Both the position numbers and the translations under genes were made by a program. The notes below the pieces were generated by a model. It had not been told where the DNA came from. It was given only the letters and a program-made list of their open reading frames with translations, and did no database searches. Below, piece after piece: positions 39,211-48,228 of a stretch of DNA of 64,000 nt (position 1 is the first letter of the stretch; every line of letters starts with the position of its first letter). Source of the DNA: Allopusillimonas soli (lineage in GTDB: Bacteria; Pseudomonadota; Gammaproteobacteria; Burkholderiales; Burkholderiaceae_B). The stretch covers positions 186,001-250,000 of the forward strand of contig NZ_SDQC01000002.1 of assembly GCF_004153445.1 (NCBI RefSeq), in the 5' to 3' direction.

Positions 39211-41418
39211 CTAAAAGTCGACGGAAGCGGACAGCATGAAAGTGCGGCCTGCGCCATTTGTTGCAAACGAGCCGTTGGCCAGCCAGTATCTCTTGTCCGT
39301 GAGGTTGTCGATGTTGGCACGCAGCACCACTTCCTTGCCCGCCACGTCGGTGCGGTAGCGGGCGCCCACGTCGAAAGTCGTGACGCTGGGCAGCCTCAGG
39401 GTATTGGCCGAGCTGATATACGTCGACGAAGTGTGGGAGACGCGGCCGTTCAGGCTCAGCCCGGCAACCCACGGCGTGTCCCAGTCCAGGCCCAGATTGA
39501 ATGTCCTGCTGGGAACGCCTGGCGCTGTATTGCCTTCGTTGATGCCGCCTTGAGTCTTGGTCAGCTTCCCTTGGGTAAAGGCGGCGCTTGCCATCAGTCT
39601 GAGTCCGGGACGCAATTCGCCATAGGCACTCAGTTCGAGACCGCGGTTGCGCTGCTCGCCGAAATAGCCGTACACATTCGCATCGTCGGCTTGCGCGGCG
39701 GGTCGGGCCAGTTGGAAGACGGCGGCCGTGGTGGTGATGCGGCCCCAATCGACTTTGACGCCTGCTTCATATTGTTTGGATTTATAGGGCTTCAGAATCT
39801 CGCCCGCATTTGCGTAGGAGGGACTGACCACCGTGCCGCGCGTGAGCCCCTCCGTGAAGTTGCCGTATAGGGCGACATCTTCCCGCGGCTTGATGACAAT
39901 GCCGACAACGGGGGAAACGGCGCTGGCGTTGTAGTTTCCGGTTTTCTCGCCCGTGGCGGTGCTGTAGCTGTCCACATCCACCGTTTGCCTGCGCGCACCC
40001 AGGGTAAGCAGGACGCGTTCCTGCGCGAACGAGAGGGTATCGGTGATTGCGATGCTGTCCAGCGTGGTTTCCGCCGCGCGCCGGGTGTCGGCGCGGGCCG
40101 GCGCGTTCGGAGGAAGCGGGGCCGGGTCATAAATGTTCGAAGGCACCGCGGTCGTGCCGGGTGAGTAGGCGTTGCCTGTCTCCTGGCTCAGACGTGTCGC
40201 GCCCAGCGCGACCAGATGCCCGATGCTTCCTGTGTTGAACCGTGCCTGTAGGCCGGCATCGCCACTCAGGGTTTTGGAATAGGAGTCGTAATAGGAGTTC
40301 ATGACGCCGAAGTTTCCCTCCGCGTCCACGCCTTGTCTTGCGTGCGTAACGGGATTCACGAAAATCGGGAAGACCTGTTTCACCGTGTTGTCCCTGTACC
40401 CCATCCCGACATGGGCCGTAAGGTTCTCGGTAAGGTCATATTCGAGACGTGACGCGATGGTGCGGTCGTGCTGGGTCAGGGTGGTGCCGGGGTAAAACGC
40501 GATGCGGCCATCGGGGGCCGATGGGATTTCCGTAATATCGGGCCGAAAACTGATCTGGCTGCGAAAGTCGTCGATTTCGTCATCCTGGTAGATGGCATCC
40601 AGCGACCAGCGCAGCCGGGTGCCTCGGTAGTCCAGCGCGAGCGTGCCCAATCCCAGCTGCTGGCTGCCGTCGCGAATGGACGCCTCGCCGCCGCGCAATA
40701 CGCCATTGAAACGTATGCCCCAGGCATTGTTCTCGCCAAAACGACGGCCCAGGTCCAGATGGCCTTCCAGGTTGGCCTTGTTGGTATAAGTGGCGGTGAC
40801 ACGTGTGAGCGGCGTATCGTCGGCACGTTTTGTAATTATGTTAATGCTGCCGCCTATGCTGCCATTGGGCGGAATTCCCCGCATAAGGGTGCCAGGGCCT
40901 TTCAGCAGCTCGACACGTTCGACCATTTCCAGCGGTATGCGGTTCGCCGACAACAGCCCATACAGCCCATTCAGCCCAACGTCGCCAGTGCCAACGGCAA
41001 AGCCGCGAATCTGGAAGTCCTCGCCGAAGCCGCCAGTGGATGTCGTGGTGCGTACGGAGGCATCGTTGGTGATCACGTCGGCCAGGGTGCGGGCTTGTGT
41101 GTCTTCTATCAGTGCAGAGGTGTAGTTGACGGTGCTGAATGGCGTGCTCATGACGTCGCGGACACCCAGCACGCCCAGGCTGCCTCCTTTTGCCATCTGG
41201 CCGCCAGCGTAGGCGGGCGGTAGCTCGTTCTCCTCGTGGTTCGCCTGGACAGTCACGGCCGGAAGTATGGTGGCCGAGCGCGTCGTTTGCGCTGCAGCTC
41301 CGCCCGCGGAGAAAGAGAATCCGACGACGATCAGATATGGCAGTACGGAAGGCTTGAAGGAGGAGGAGAGGGAACGCTGTTGTGAAGCAGAGATGGGGCG
41401 GGACATGAAGTCGCTCAT
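39211..41418 (-). CDS. TonB-dependent siderophore receptor
   Basis: 735-residue outer-membrane receptor. A long leader ends near GGAAAQT (about 45); the plug spans 60-190 with TLADVITNDASVRTTTSTGG, FQIRGFAVG, VERVELLKGPGTLMRG and GGSINIITKRA; the barrel ends in SVDF with the terminal Phe that assembly needs. The motif set is that of ferric-siderophore receptors of the FhuE/FoxA type. No signalling domain is present. A Fur-box-like sequence lies upstream. No siderophore synthesis genes are near, so it probably takes up xenosiderophores. Confidence 0.92.
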   Translation of the reverse strand: MSDFMSRPISASQQRSLSSSFKPSVLPYLIVVGFSFSAGGAAAQTTRSATILPAVTVQANHEENELPPAYAGGQMAKGGSLGVLGVRDVMSTPFSTVNYTSALIEDTQARTLADVITNDASVRTTTSTGGFGEDFQIRGFAVGTGDVGLNGLYGLLSANRIPLEMVERVELLKGPGTLMRGIPPNGSIGGSINIITKRADDTPLTRVTATYTNKANLEGHLDLGRRFGENNAWGIRFNGVLRGGEASIRDGSQQLGLGTLALDYRGTRLRWSLDAIYQDDEIDDFRSQISFRPDITEIPSAPDGRIAFYPGTTLTQHDRTIASRLEYDLTENLTAHVGMGYRDNTVKQVFPIFVNPVTHARQGVDAEGNFGVMNSYYDSYSKTLSGDAGLQARFNTGSIGHLVALGATRLSQETGNAYSPGTTAVPSNIYDPAPLPPNAPARADTRRAAETTLDSIAITDTLSFAQERVLLTLGARRQTVDVDSYSTATGEKTGNYNASAVSPVVGIVIKPREDVALYGNFTEGLTRGTVVSPSYANAGEILKPYKSKQYEAGVKVDWGRITTTAAVFQLARPAAQADDANVYGYFGEQRNRGLELSAYGELRPGLRLMASAAFTQGKLTKTQGGINEGNTAPGVPSRTFNLGLDWDTPWVAGLSLNGRVSHTSSTYISSANTLRLPSVTTFDVGARYRTDVAGKEVVLRANIDNLTDKRYWLANGSFATNGAGRTFMLSASVDF

Positions 41419-41525
41419 TGAAAAGTTGAAAGGCAGGGGAGGACGGCGGGATGGAAAGGATGCAGCACCGATCCCGCATCGACAGCAATTTTGTTTTGCA
41501 CTATATCAATTATTAAAAATACAAA

Positions 41526-41544
41526 CAAGAATCAGTATTAGTAA
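41526..41544 (-). promoter_or_regulatory. Possible Fur box upstream of the siderophore receptor
   Basis: The 19 bases around CAAGAATCAGTATTAGTAA resemble half of the Fur consensus (GAGAATCATTATC; AAGAATCAGTATT matches 10 of 13). They lie 108 bases upstream of the receptor start in the 332-base divergent gap, the rest of which (41419-41750) holds no gene I can support. Confidence 0.35.
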
Positions 41545-41750
41545 CGTTATTTATTGAAGATATATCCAGCCGACAGCCGCTGCCGGGAAAGAAAAATCAA
41601 GACGATGTGCTGCCGGTTCTATACTGCATGCTCCGCAGGCGCTCGATCTATGCGGGTTCAATTGGCTGGGGCGGGCCGGTAAAATGCTCGGCCGCCAACG
41701 GTGGCCTTCGCCTCTCGGCGCATATCACACAATAATCAGAGGAGACAGCA

Positions 41751-43505
41751 ATGGCGGTGGACACGGGCGGCGGCAGTCTGGCCCAAGTGATTATTTTGCT
41801 CGGCGCGGCGGTGGTCGCCGTACCCTTGTTTCGCAAACTGGGCCTGGGGTCGGTGCTGGGTTATCTGGCCGCGGGCCTGGCAATAGGGCCCTTTGGGCTC
41901 GGGCTCATCCAGGATGACGGCACTTTGCTGCATGTCGCCGAGTTGGGCGTGGTGATGTTTCTTTTCATCATCGGGCTGGAAATGCGGCCCTCGCACCTCT
42001 GGAGCCTGCGCGGGGAGATTTTCGGCCTGGGAAGCGCCCAGATACTCGCTTGTGGCGGAATGCTTACCGGGGTCGGCATGGCTTTCGGTTTTTCATTGGC
42101 CATATCTTTCATCTGCGCCATGGGTTTTGTGCTGACCTCCACCGCCATCGTCATGCAGATACTCAGCGAACGTGGGGATATTGTGCAGCCGCGTGGCCAG
42201 AAGATAGTGTCGGTACTGCTGTTCGAGGATCTGATGATCGTTCCACTCCTGGTGCTGGTTGCTTTCCTGGCGCCGGCCGGCGCCGAGCCCAGGGACATGG
42301 GCGAGGTAATGGAAAATGTCGCGGTTGCAGTGGGAGCGCTGGCGGTGCTGATTGCCGCGGGACTATGGCTGCTCAATCCCTTGTTTCGCATTCTGGCCAA
42401 TGCAAAGGCCCGGGAAGTGATGACGGCGGCGGCGTTATTGGTGGTTCTGGGCGCTGCGGTGCTGATGGAGAAAAGCCATTTATCCATGGCCATGGGTGCA
42501 TTCATGGCGGGTGTGTTGCTCTCGGAATCGAGTTTTCGCCATCAACTGGAAGCCGATATCGAGCCATTTCGCGGCCTGCTCCTGGGGCTGTTCTTCCTGG
42601 CGGTGGGATTGTCCCTGCGTCTGGACGTGGTGCTGGCGAGCTGGCAGGTGATTTTCGCCGGCGTTGTCGCGATGATGTTGGTGAAGGGTTCATGTATCTA
42701 TATAGTGGCGCGCCTCCTGAAAAGCCCGCATTGTGAGGCCATTGACCGCGCCATCGTGATGGCGCAGGGTGGGGAGTTCGCTTTTGTGCTTTATCAGGCT
42801 GCGAACCATCAGGGGGCGATCAGCGACCAGGTCAATGCAAACATGACCGCGATCATTGTGCTGTCCATGGTGCTTACGCCGCTTGTGCTACTTGCGTACA
42901 AGCGCTTTGCACGGCTGCCCGCCCCGTCGATGGAAGGGGTCGAAGCCGCGCATGATCTCAGCAGCAAAGCGCTTGTCATCGGGTTTGGCCGAGTGGGGCA
43001 AATTGCCACCCAGGCGCTGCTGGTCAGTGGCGCGGAGATATCCATTATCGACAATGACCCGGAAATGATACGCGCCGCGGCAAAGTTCGGCTTCAAGGTT
43101 TATTACGGCGATGGCACGCGCATGGATGTCTTGAACGCCGCCGGTGCGCGCCATGCCCGTGTAATTCTGGTTTGCGTGGACGACAAGCAGGCAGCGACCC
43201 GTATCGTGGAGAACATACGTGAGACATGCCCGCATACCAAGTTGCTGGTGCGGGCCTGGGATCGTGAACATGCCGTGGAGCTGGTCAAGCATGATGCCGA
43301 CTACGTGATACGCGAAACGTTCGAATCAGCCATGCTGCTTGGCCGCGAGGCCGTGCGCATGCTTGGCGCCTCGGATCCCCAGGCCGACGAGTTCATGGCG
43401 TCATTCCGGCGCCGCGATGCGGAGCGCTTCACGCTGGAAACAACAGGCGGCGTCTTCGCGGGACGCGACCTGGTTCTCGGCAATACGGCGAAGAAAATTG
43501 AGTAG
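41751..43505 (+). CDS. CPA2-family cation:proton antiporter with RCK domain (KefB/KefC-like)
   Basis: 584 residues. About 12 membrane segments (1-385) with GLEMRPSHLW, the LLFEDLMIVPLL segment holding the transport Asp, and AQGGEFAFVLY; then a cytosolic RCK N domain from about 405 (VIGFGRVGQIATQALL, NAAGARHARVILVCVDD) that binds a nucleotide or glutathione-type ligand. Kef systems release potassium and acidify the cytoplasm during electrophile attack. No KefF/KefG ancillary gene is next to it. ATG 41751 has GAGGAGA upstream. The 3' end converges with the alkylation-repair run, eight bases apart. Confidence 0.9.
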   Translation: MAVDTGGGSLAQVIILLGAAVVAVPLFRKLGLGSVLGYLAAGLAIGPFGLGLIQDDGTLLHVAELGVVMFLFIIGLEMRPSHLWSLRGEIFGLGSAQILACGGMLTGVGMAFGFSLAISFICAMGFVLTSTAIVMQILSERGDIVQPRGQKIVSVLLFEDLMIVPLLVLVAFLAPAGAEPRDMGEVMENVAVAVGALAVLIAAGLWLLNPLFRILANAKAREVMTAAALLVVLGAAVLMEKSHLSMAMGAFMAGVLLSESSFRHQLEADIEPFRGLLLGLFFLAVGLSLRLDVVLASWQVIFAGVVAMMLVKGSCIYIVARLLKSPHCEAIDRAIVMAQGGEFAFVLYQAANHQGAISDQVNANMTAIIVLSMVLTPLVLLAYKRFARLPAPSMEGVEAAHDLSSKALVIGFGRVGQIATQALLVSGAEISIIDNDPEMIRAAAKFGFKVYYGDGTRMDVLNAAGARHARVILVCVDDKQAATRIVENIRETCPHTKLLVRAWDREHAVELVKHDADYVIRETFESAMLLGREAVRMLGASDPQADEFMASFRRRDAERFTLETTGGVFAGRDLVLGNTAKKIE

Positions 43506-43513
43506 GCGGCCAA

Positions 43514-44215
43514 TCAGACCGGAGCGTCATGAAAAGAAAGCGTCAGGCCAATGCGTTCGCCACCGCGCACAGTGCCGATGGCATGCTTTAGATTGACCCG
43601 GTACCATGCCTTCGCCCCTTTGACGGGGCGCTGCGCTGTGCTGATGATGGCCGCATCGCCGCGGCGCAGCGGCACCACGATGGGGCGCGATTGCATGCGT
43701 GGGCGCTGCTCGGTCATCACGAATTCTCCTCCCGTGAAATCCTTGCCAGGTTCCGCCAGCAATGCGACAAGCTGAAAAGGAAAAATCTGTTCGCCGTCAG
43801 CACGCTGATGCAGGACCACGTGGCCGGCTCTGCGCAACCGGCTCAGATGCGATACCGTCTGTGTCTGCCCCGCCTGATGACAGCGCGCCACGAATGAGTC
43901 CAGATCTTCGGGGTAGCGGCAGCCTGTACCCAGCGCCGTGTTCCAGCGGTTGGCCGCCGACACAAGATGGCAATAGAGTGCCGCGCGCGCTGCCTTCAGT
44001 GCTGCCGGAAAGACCGCATCGAAATAAAACAGTTCGCCATGTCCAAGGTTTGATGCCGCCAGCGGCGTTGCGGTCATTTCCGGAATAAGGGCTAGCAGAT
44101 CATCTGTCTCTTGTGGCTGCAGCAGGCCGGGCAGGAGGGCATAACCCTCGGTATCCAGTTGCTCGTCGATCAGCGCCCAGTCCAGGAGATGGATACCCGC
44201 GGGATCAGAAATCAT
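43514..44215 (-). CDS. 2OG-Fe(II) dioxygenase, Oxygenase-NA-like (copy A)
   Basis: 233 residues. YHCLV-type motifs of copy B (46137) recur: FPFQLVALLAEPGKDFTGGE, then TEQRPRMQSRP, and GLTLSFHDA at the end. The family (PF09859) is predicted to act in repair of damaged DNA. Copy B has the usual iron-binding HxD as HQD; here the same place reads LHQRADGE (His136, Arg138), so the aspartate may come from residue 140 or be missing. The ATG overlaps the Ada stop by four bases, so it is translated with ada. The longer open frame upstream lies inside ada and is not used. Confidence 0.85.
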   Translation of the reverse strand: MISDPAGIHLLDWALIDEQLDTEGYALLPGLLQPQETDDLLALIPEMTATPLAASNLGHGELFYFDAVFPAALKAARAALYCHLVSAANRWNTALGTGCRYPEDLDSFVARCHQAGQTQTVSHLSRLRRAGHVVLHQRADGEQIFPFQLVALLAEPGKDFTGGEFVMTEQRPRMQSRPIVVPLRRGDAAIISTAQRPVKGAKAWYRVNLKHAIGTVRGGERIGLTLSFHDAPV

Positions 44216-45372
44216 CGGGTCGAGCCTCCACCGCGTGGGCGCTGGGCTTGCAGCAGGCGCGTGTCCGCATCTCTTGCCGGAGATGCCGCAGGGCCGTCGG
44301 GGCGGGTTTCTCTGCGCAACAACTCCCGCTTGCGGTCCACGCCCCATCGGTAACCGGAGATGTCGCCATCGCGCCGGACCACGCGATGGCAAGGGATGGC
44401 AACCGCTATGCGATTGGCGCCGCAAGCCTGGGCAACAGCGCGCACTGCAGTGGGTGCGCCGATGCGTTCGGCGATTTCGCTGTAGCTGACCGTAACGCCG
44501 GGCGGGATAGTCTGCAATGCCCGCCAGACACGCTCCTGAAAAGCGGTTCCGCGTACGTCCAGGGGCAGCCCAAGGCCAAGTCGGGGCGTTTCGATGAAAC
44601 CCACGACTTTGGCGACCAATCGTTCGAATGCCTCGTCGCCGCCTATCCATTGCGCTTTGGGAAATTGATCCTGCAGGTCGCGCAGCAGCGTGTCCGGATC
44701 GTCGCCGAGCAAGATGGCACAGATACCGCGTTGGCTTTGCGCAACCACAATGGCGCCAAGGGAGCACTGGCCTACGGCAAAGCGAATAACGGCCCCCGCG
44801 CCGCCGGCGCGATAGTCGCGTGCATGCATGCCCAGGAGTTGTTGTGAAGTTTCGTAAAAGCGGCTGTTCGAGTTGAACCCGGCGCCATAGATTGCGTCCG
44901 TGACCGAGGACCTTGCCGTAGCCAGCTCCTTGCGCAATTTTCCGGCGCGGAAGGCGGCGGCGTAGGACCTGGGCGTTAATCCCGTTTCCGCCTTGAAGAC
45001 GCGGTGGAAATGGAATGGGCTCATGTCGGCTTGCCTTGCAAGGGCATCCAGGCTGGGCGGCGTTTCAGCGGCTTCGATGATGCGACAGGCCTTGGCCACA
45101 AGGGCGGCCCGCTCGGCAGCCGCGCTGCTGCGGTCCGCGCCGGGGCGCTTGCTGGCACGATAGCCAGCCGCCTCGGCATCGCGCGCCGAATCGAAGAACT
45201 CGATATTCTCGCGTTTGGGCAGACGGGAGGACGCACTGGGGCGGCAATATATGCCGGTTGTCCGTACGCCGTAGACGAAGTAGGCATCGGCGTTGATGTC
45301 GCGCGCCTGAACAGCCTGCCAGCGCGCGTCGTCCGTCTGGTAGCGAAGAGGAGAGGGGGCGGCTTCAGTCAT
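44212..45372 (-). CDS. ada: Ada-type methylated-DNA methyltransferase/AraC regulator with degenerate zinc site
   Basis: 386 residues in the Ada order: N-terminal phosphotriester domain (about 10-85), AraC-type helix-turn-helix (about 100-180, LDALARQADMSPFHFHRVF), and the C-terminal O6-methylguanine methyltransferase with acceptor Cys328 in AIPCHRVV. E. coli Ada uses Cys38, 42, 69 and 72 to bind zinc, and Cys38 takes the methyl group that switches on transcription. Here only the first remains (Cys43); the others are Ala47, Ser74 and Pro77. Methyl-phosphotriester sensing is therefore doubtful, while guanine repair should persist. ATG 45372 is chosen from the family N-terminus. Confidence 0.92.
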   Translation of the reverse strand: MTEAAPSPLRYQTDDARWQAVQARDINADAYFVYGVRTTGIYCRPSASSRLPKRENIEFFDSARDAEAAGYRASKRPGADRSSAAAERAALVAKACRIIEAAETPPSLDALARQADMSPFHFHRVFKAETGLTPRSYAAAFRAGKLRKELATARSSVTDAIYGAGFNSNSRFYETSQQLLGMHARDYRAGGAGAVIRFAVGQCSLGAIVVAQSQRGICAILLGDDPDTLLRDLQDQFPKAQWIGGDEAFERLVAKVVGFIETPRLGLGLPLDVRGTAFQERVWRALQTIPPGVTVSYSEIAERIGAPTAVRAVAQACGANRIAVAIPCHRVVRRDGDISGYRWGVDRKRELLRRETRPDGPAASPARDADTRLLQAQRPRGGGSTR

Positions 45373-45420
45373 GGTGTCTATCCTGGGTGTCTCGGGGCAC
45401 AATGCCATCCTGAATCTTAG

Positions 45421-45454
45421 TTCAACCGCAAGCAAGCCGTTTCTTGCGGTTGAA
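45421..45454 (-). promoter_or_regulatory. Perfect 12-base inverted repeat between alkB and ada
   Basis: TTCAACCGCAAG (45421-45432) and CTTGCGGTTGAA (45443-45454) are perfectly complementary around a 10-base loop. The repeat lies 14 bases after the alkB stop and 49 bases before the ada start. There is no T-tract, so it is not a standard terminator; an operator, RNA-processing hairpin or attenuator is possible. Confidence 0.55.
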
Positions 45455-45468
45455 TTCGACGATCAGTA

Positions 45469-46119
45469 TCAACCCGCCTTGCGGAAGGTGAAGTTGATGC
45501 GCTGGCGCCCGAGGGCGGGATGAGGATTGTCCTTCAGCGGCATTATGCCGTGATACCTCATGCGGTCCTCCGCACCCCACACCGCTATATCGCCGTGATA
45601 AAGCGGTGTCTTGAGTGGCCGGTCCGATCGGCGCAATCCGCCAAACAGAAAAATCGCCGGCATGCCCAGGGATACGGAGACGATGGGTGCGCCGAAGTCC
45701 TGCTCGTTCTTGTCTTGATGCAAGGACATGCGTGCGCCCGGGACATAGCGGTTGATCAGGCAGGCATCCGGATCGAAGTGTTCAAAGCCCGCCGCCGAGG
45801 CGGCATCACGCGCGAGCTGACCGAAGAGTGCAGGCATGGCTGGCCATGGCTTGCCGGTGGCGGGGTCGGTACCTCGGTAGCGGTAGCCGTGCCTGTCGGT
45901 GGTCCAGCCCAGCGGGCCGCAGTTCGTCAGTGCAACCGACATCGTAAACCCGCCCGGCGTCGTCATATGGCGAAAAGGCGAGATTGCCTCGATCGCCGCG
46001 ATGGCGGACAGAAGGCCTTCCACACATGGCAATGCAAATCCACGCAGCACGACGGCACGTGGCCCGATGGGTTCGGGCAGGCCTGGCGCCGGATCCGGGA
46101 AGAGGTCGAGAGTGGTCAT
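45469..46119 (-). CDS. alkB: AlkB alkylated-DNA dioxygenase
   Basis: 216 residues, the same length as E. coli AlkB, which oxidatively removes methyl groups from 1-methyladenine and 3-methylcytosine. Iron ligands are the HxD in LHQDKNEQD and the His in RYHGIMPL; the 2-oxoglutarate-binding Arg is in RQRINFTFR (RxNxTxR). The start ATG 46119 gives MTTLDLFPD, like E. coli; ATG 46128 is an alternative with a fair ribosome site. It follows dioxygenase copy B by 17 bases within the same-strand repair run. Confidence 0.95.
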   Translation of the reverse strand: MTTLDLFPDPAPGLPEPIGPRAVVLRGFALPCVEGLLSAIAAIEAISPFRHMTTPGGFTMSVALTNCGPLGWTTDRHGYRYRGTDPATGKPWPAMPALFGQLARDAASAAGFEHFDPDACLINRYVPGARMSLHQDKNEQDFGAPIVSVSLGMPAIFLFGGLRRSDRPLKTPLYHGDIAVWGAEDRMRYHGIMPLKDNPHPALGRQRINFTFRKAG

Positions 46120-46136
46120 GCCTGACATGCACACGC

Positions 46137-46865
46137 CTAACGCGCATCGTGAAAAATGATGCCGACGGTATGGCGTTCGCCACTATGCAACCGGCTGACG
46201 CCATGACGCATGACGGCTTTGCGCGTACCGCCGCGTTTGCCCGGCGTGGCCCTGTGGTTGACGGCGAACACCACGGCATCACCCTGGCCCAGGGCGACCA
46301 CCTCGGCGCGTTGGTTGCTTGATGTGGTTTGCGTCATGACGAACTCCCCACCTGTAAAGCCACTGCCGGGTTCGGACAGAAGAACGGTGGCCTGCAAGGG
46401 AAAAACATGATCGCCATAGATATCCTGATGAAGACAGTTGTAGTCGCCCTCGCCGTATTTCAGCATAAGCGGCGTGGGCCGTGTTTGTCCGGCCCGATGG
46501 CAGCGATCCAGAAATGCTTCCAGTGTATCTGGGTACTGTACGTCTATGCCAAGCTGACGGTTCCAGCGATTGGCAATGGGTGCAAGGCGCGGATACAGGG
46601 CTTGGCGCAGTTGCTGCAACAGTGGCGGAAGCGGGTAGGAAAAGTATTTGTACTCGCCGCGCCCGAAGCCATGGCGGGACATCACGACGCGGCTGCGATA
46701 CAGGTCATCGACGGGATAAAGCATCGCCAGCGTCCGGCACTGTTCGCGAGTCAGCAGGGCCGGCAGTACGGCATAGCCTCTTTCATCGAGATCCAGTTCG
46801 GCGCTGATCCAGTCAGGCTGTTCTGGCATGGCGGCATTGCGGCTGGATGCCTTGCACGCCGTCAT
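46137..46865 (-). CDS. 2OG-Fe(II) dioxygenase, Oxygenase-NA-like (copy B)
   Basis: 242 residues. The core has NCLHQDIYGDHVFPLQATVLL (split here: His146 and Asp148 form the HxD iron motif), EPGSGFTGGEFVM and a late TVGIIFHDA. This matches PF09859, a predicted DNA-damage dioxygenase family that is poorly studied. It is a paralogue of copy A at 43514 but keeps the canonical HxD. Its ATG overlaps the Ogt stop (ATGA) and alkB follows closely, so it is in the middle of a repair operon. Confidence 0.87.
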   Translation of the reverse strand: MTACKASSRNAAMPEQPDWISAELDLDERGYAVLPALLTREQCRTLAMLYPVDDLYRSRVVMSRHGFGRGEYKYFSYPLPPLLQQLRQALYPRLAPIANRWNRQLGIDVQYPDTLEAFLDRCHRAGQTRPTPLMLKYGEGDYNCLHQDIYGDHVFPLQATVLLSEPGSGFTGGEFVMTQTTSSNQRAEVVALGQGDAVVFAVNHRATPGKRGGTRKAVMRHGVSRLHSGERHTVGIIFHDAR

Positions 46866-47479
46866 TGTCTTCGTTCCTGCTCAATCAGCGCGCGTTTGCG
46901 CGCGATACCCCACCGGTAGCCCGTGATCGAGCCATCGCTGCGCACCACGCGATGGCAAGGAATGGCGATGGCCAGGACATTCGATGCACATGCGCCTGCC
47001 ACGGCGCGTACCGCATCAGGTCTGCAGACCTGCCTGGCGAGCTCTGTGTAGCTGCACGTCTGCCCGGATGGAATATGGCACAGCGCCCGCCAGACTTTTT
47101 GCTGAAACGGCGTTCCGCCAATGTCCAGATCAACCGCGTGGGTCGGCGGCATTCTTTCCAGGAATGCAATGACCTGATGCAGGTCTTCTTGCAACGCTGC
47201 CTGGTCCCTCAGCAACTTCTCGCGGGGAAATGCCTGGGTCAGTTGGCCGACCAGCGCGTCCGCGCTGTCGTCGATGAAGATGGCGCAAATACCGGCCTGG
47301 CTGCGGCCAATCAGCACCTGGCCAAGCGACGATGGTCCGTGTGCGAACAGGATCGGCCCGCGCACCGAAAGACCAGGTGCGCGGAAGTTGTATCTGAATG
47401 GTGCAATGGCATGAGATTCCATGATGAGCTGCTCTCTGGTCTTGAATGACAGTGTCAGTGTAGTTAACCTGTCCGCCAT
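46862..47479 (-). CDS. ogt: Methylated-DNA--protein-cysteine methyltransferase
   Basis: 205 residues. The C-terminal domain has [20 protein letters not shown] and the acceptor Cys175 in [12 protein letters not shown]; the N-terminal half is the ribonuclease-H-like domain usual for Ogt/Ada-C. It transfers the methyl group from O6-methylguanine to itself and is used up. ATG 47479 has GGAG seven bases upstream; ATG 47422 is a shorter alternative. It is the first gene of the five-gene repair run and the second such methyltransferase in it, besides the C-terminus of Ada. Confidence 0.92.
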   Translation of the reverse strand: MADRLTTLTLSFKTREQLIMESHAIAPFRYNFRAPGLSVRGPILFAHGPSSLGQVLIGRSQAGICAIFIDDSADALVGQLTQAFPREKLLRDQAALQEDLHQVIAFLERMPPTHAVDLDIGGTPFQQKVWRALCHIPSGQTCSYTELARQVCRPDAVRAVAGACASNVLAIAIPCHRVVRSDGSITGYRWGIARKRALIEQERRQ

Positions 47480-47574
47480 TGAAACTCCGCCTCTTGCTGT
47501 CGAATTGTTTCGAGCCCTGGCGACAGGCATTCTATACTCTGCCAATCGATCATCCGCCCGCACTTCATAATGCC

Positions 47575-48222
47575 ATGCCAAACATTCTTGTCACAGGATT
47601 CGAGCCCTTTGAGGCCGCCCGCGTAAATCCCTCGTGGGAAGCCGCCCGTGCCTTGGATGGCCGGGAGATAAGCGGGGCGCGCATCCATGCGCGCCAACTG
47701 CCTTGTGTCCTTGCCACAGCCAATGCTGCGCTGCTTGACGCCATGGCACAGGTCGAACCCGAGCTGGTGCTGTGCCTCGGACTTGCCGCAGGGCGCGCCG
47801 ACGTTTCGGTGGAACGTGTGGCCATCAATATCGTGGACGCCCGCATTCCCGACAACGCCGGCAGCCAGCCGATTGATGAGCCCATTGTGCCCGGCGGCCC
47901 CGCGGCTTATTTTTCCACGCTCCCCATCAAGGCCATGGTGGCAGCACTGCGCGCAAAAGGCGTGCCGGCCTCGGTCTCTCAAACAGCCGGCACCTATGTC
48001 TGCAATGCGGTTTTCTACGGGCTTGCTCATCATATTGCGACGCAACGGCCCACGGTTCGCGGCGGTTTCGTGCATGTGCCTTGTCTTCCTGAAATGGCCG
48101 CCTTGCTGCCTGGTGCGCCCAGCATGTCGCTGGAAACACTGATATACGCTGTCGCAACCATGGTGGAGACAGCAATGGCAACGGAGCACGACATCAAGGT
48201 CGAGGCAGGCGCGCTCCATTGA
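47575..48222 (+). CDS. pcp: Pyroglutamyl-peptidase I
   Basis: 215-residue cytosolic cysteine peptidase that removes N-terminal pyroglutamate. [19 protein letters not shown], the [13 protein letters not shown] segment with the catalytic Glu, [13 protein letters not shown] with the catalytic Cys and [11 protein letters not shown] with the His form the C15-family triad in the right order. ATG 47575 matches the family N-terminus; the longer in-frame extension upstream lies in the divergent promoter region. Divergent from the repair operon and convergent with the SDR gene. Confidence 0.95.
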   Translation: MPNILVTGFEPFEAARVNPSWEAARALDGREISGARIHARQLPCVLATANAALLDAMAQVEPELVLCLGLAAGRADVSVERVAINIVDARIPDNAGSQPIDEPIVPGGPAAYFSTLPIKAMVAALRAKGVPASVSQTAGTYVCNAVFYGLAHHIATQRPTVRGGFVHVPCLPEMAALLPGAPSMSLETLIYAVATMVETAMATEHDIKVEAGALH

Positions 48223-48228
48223 ATGGCG

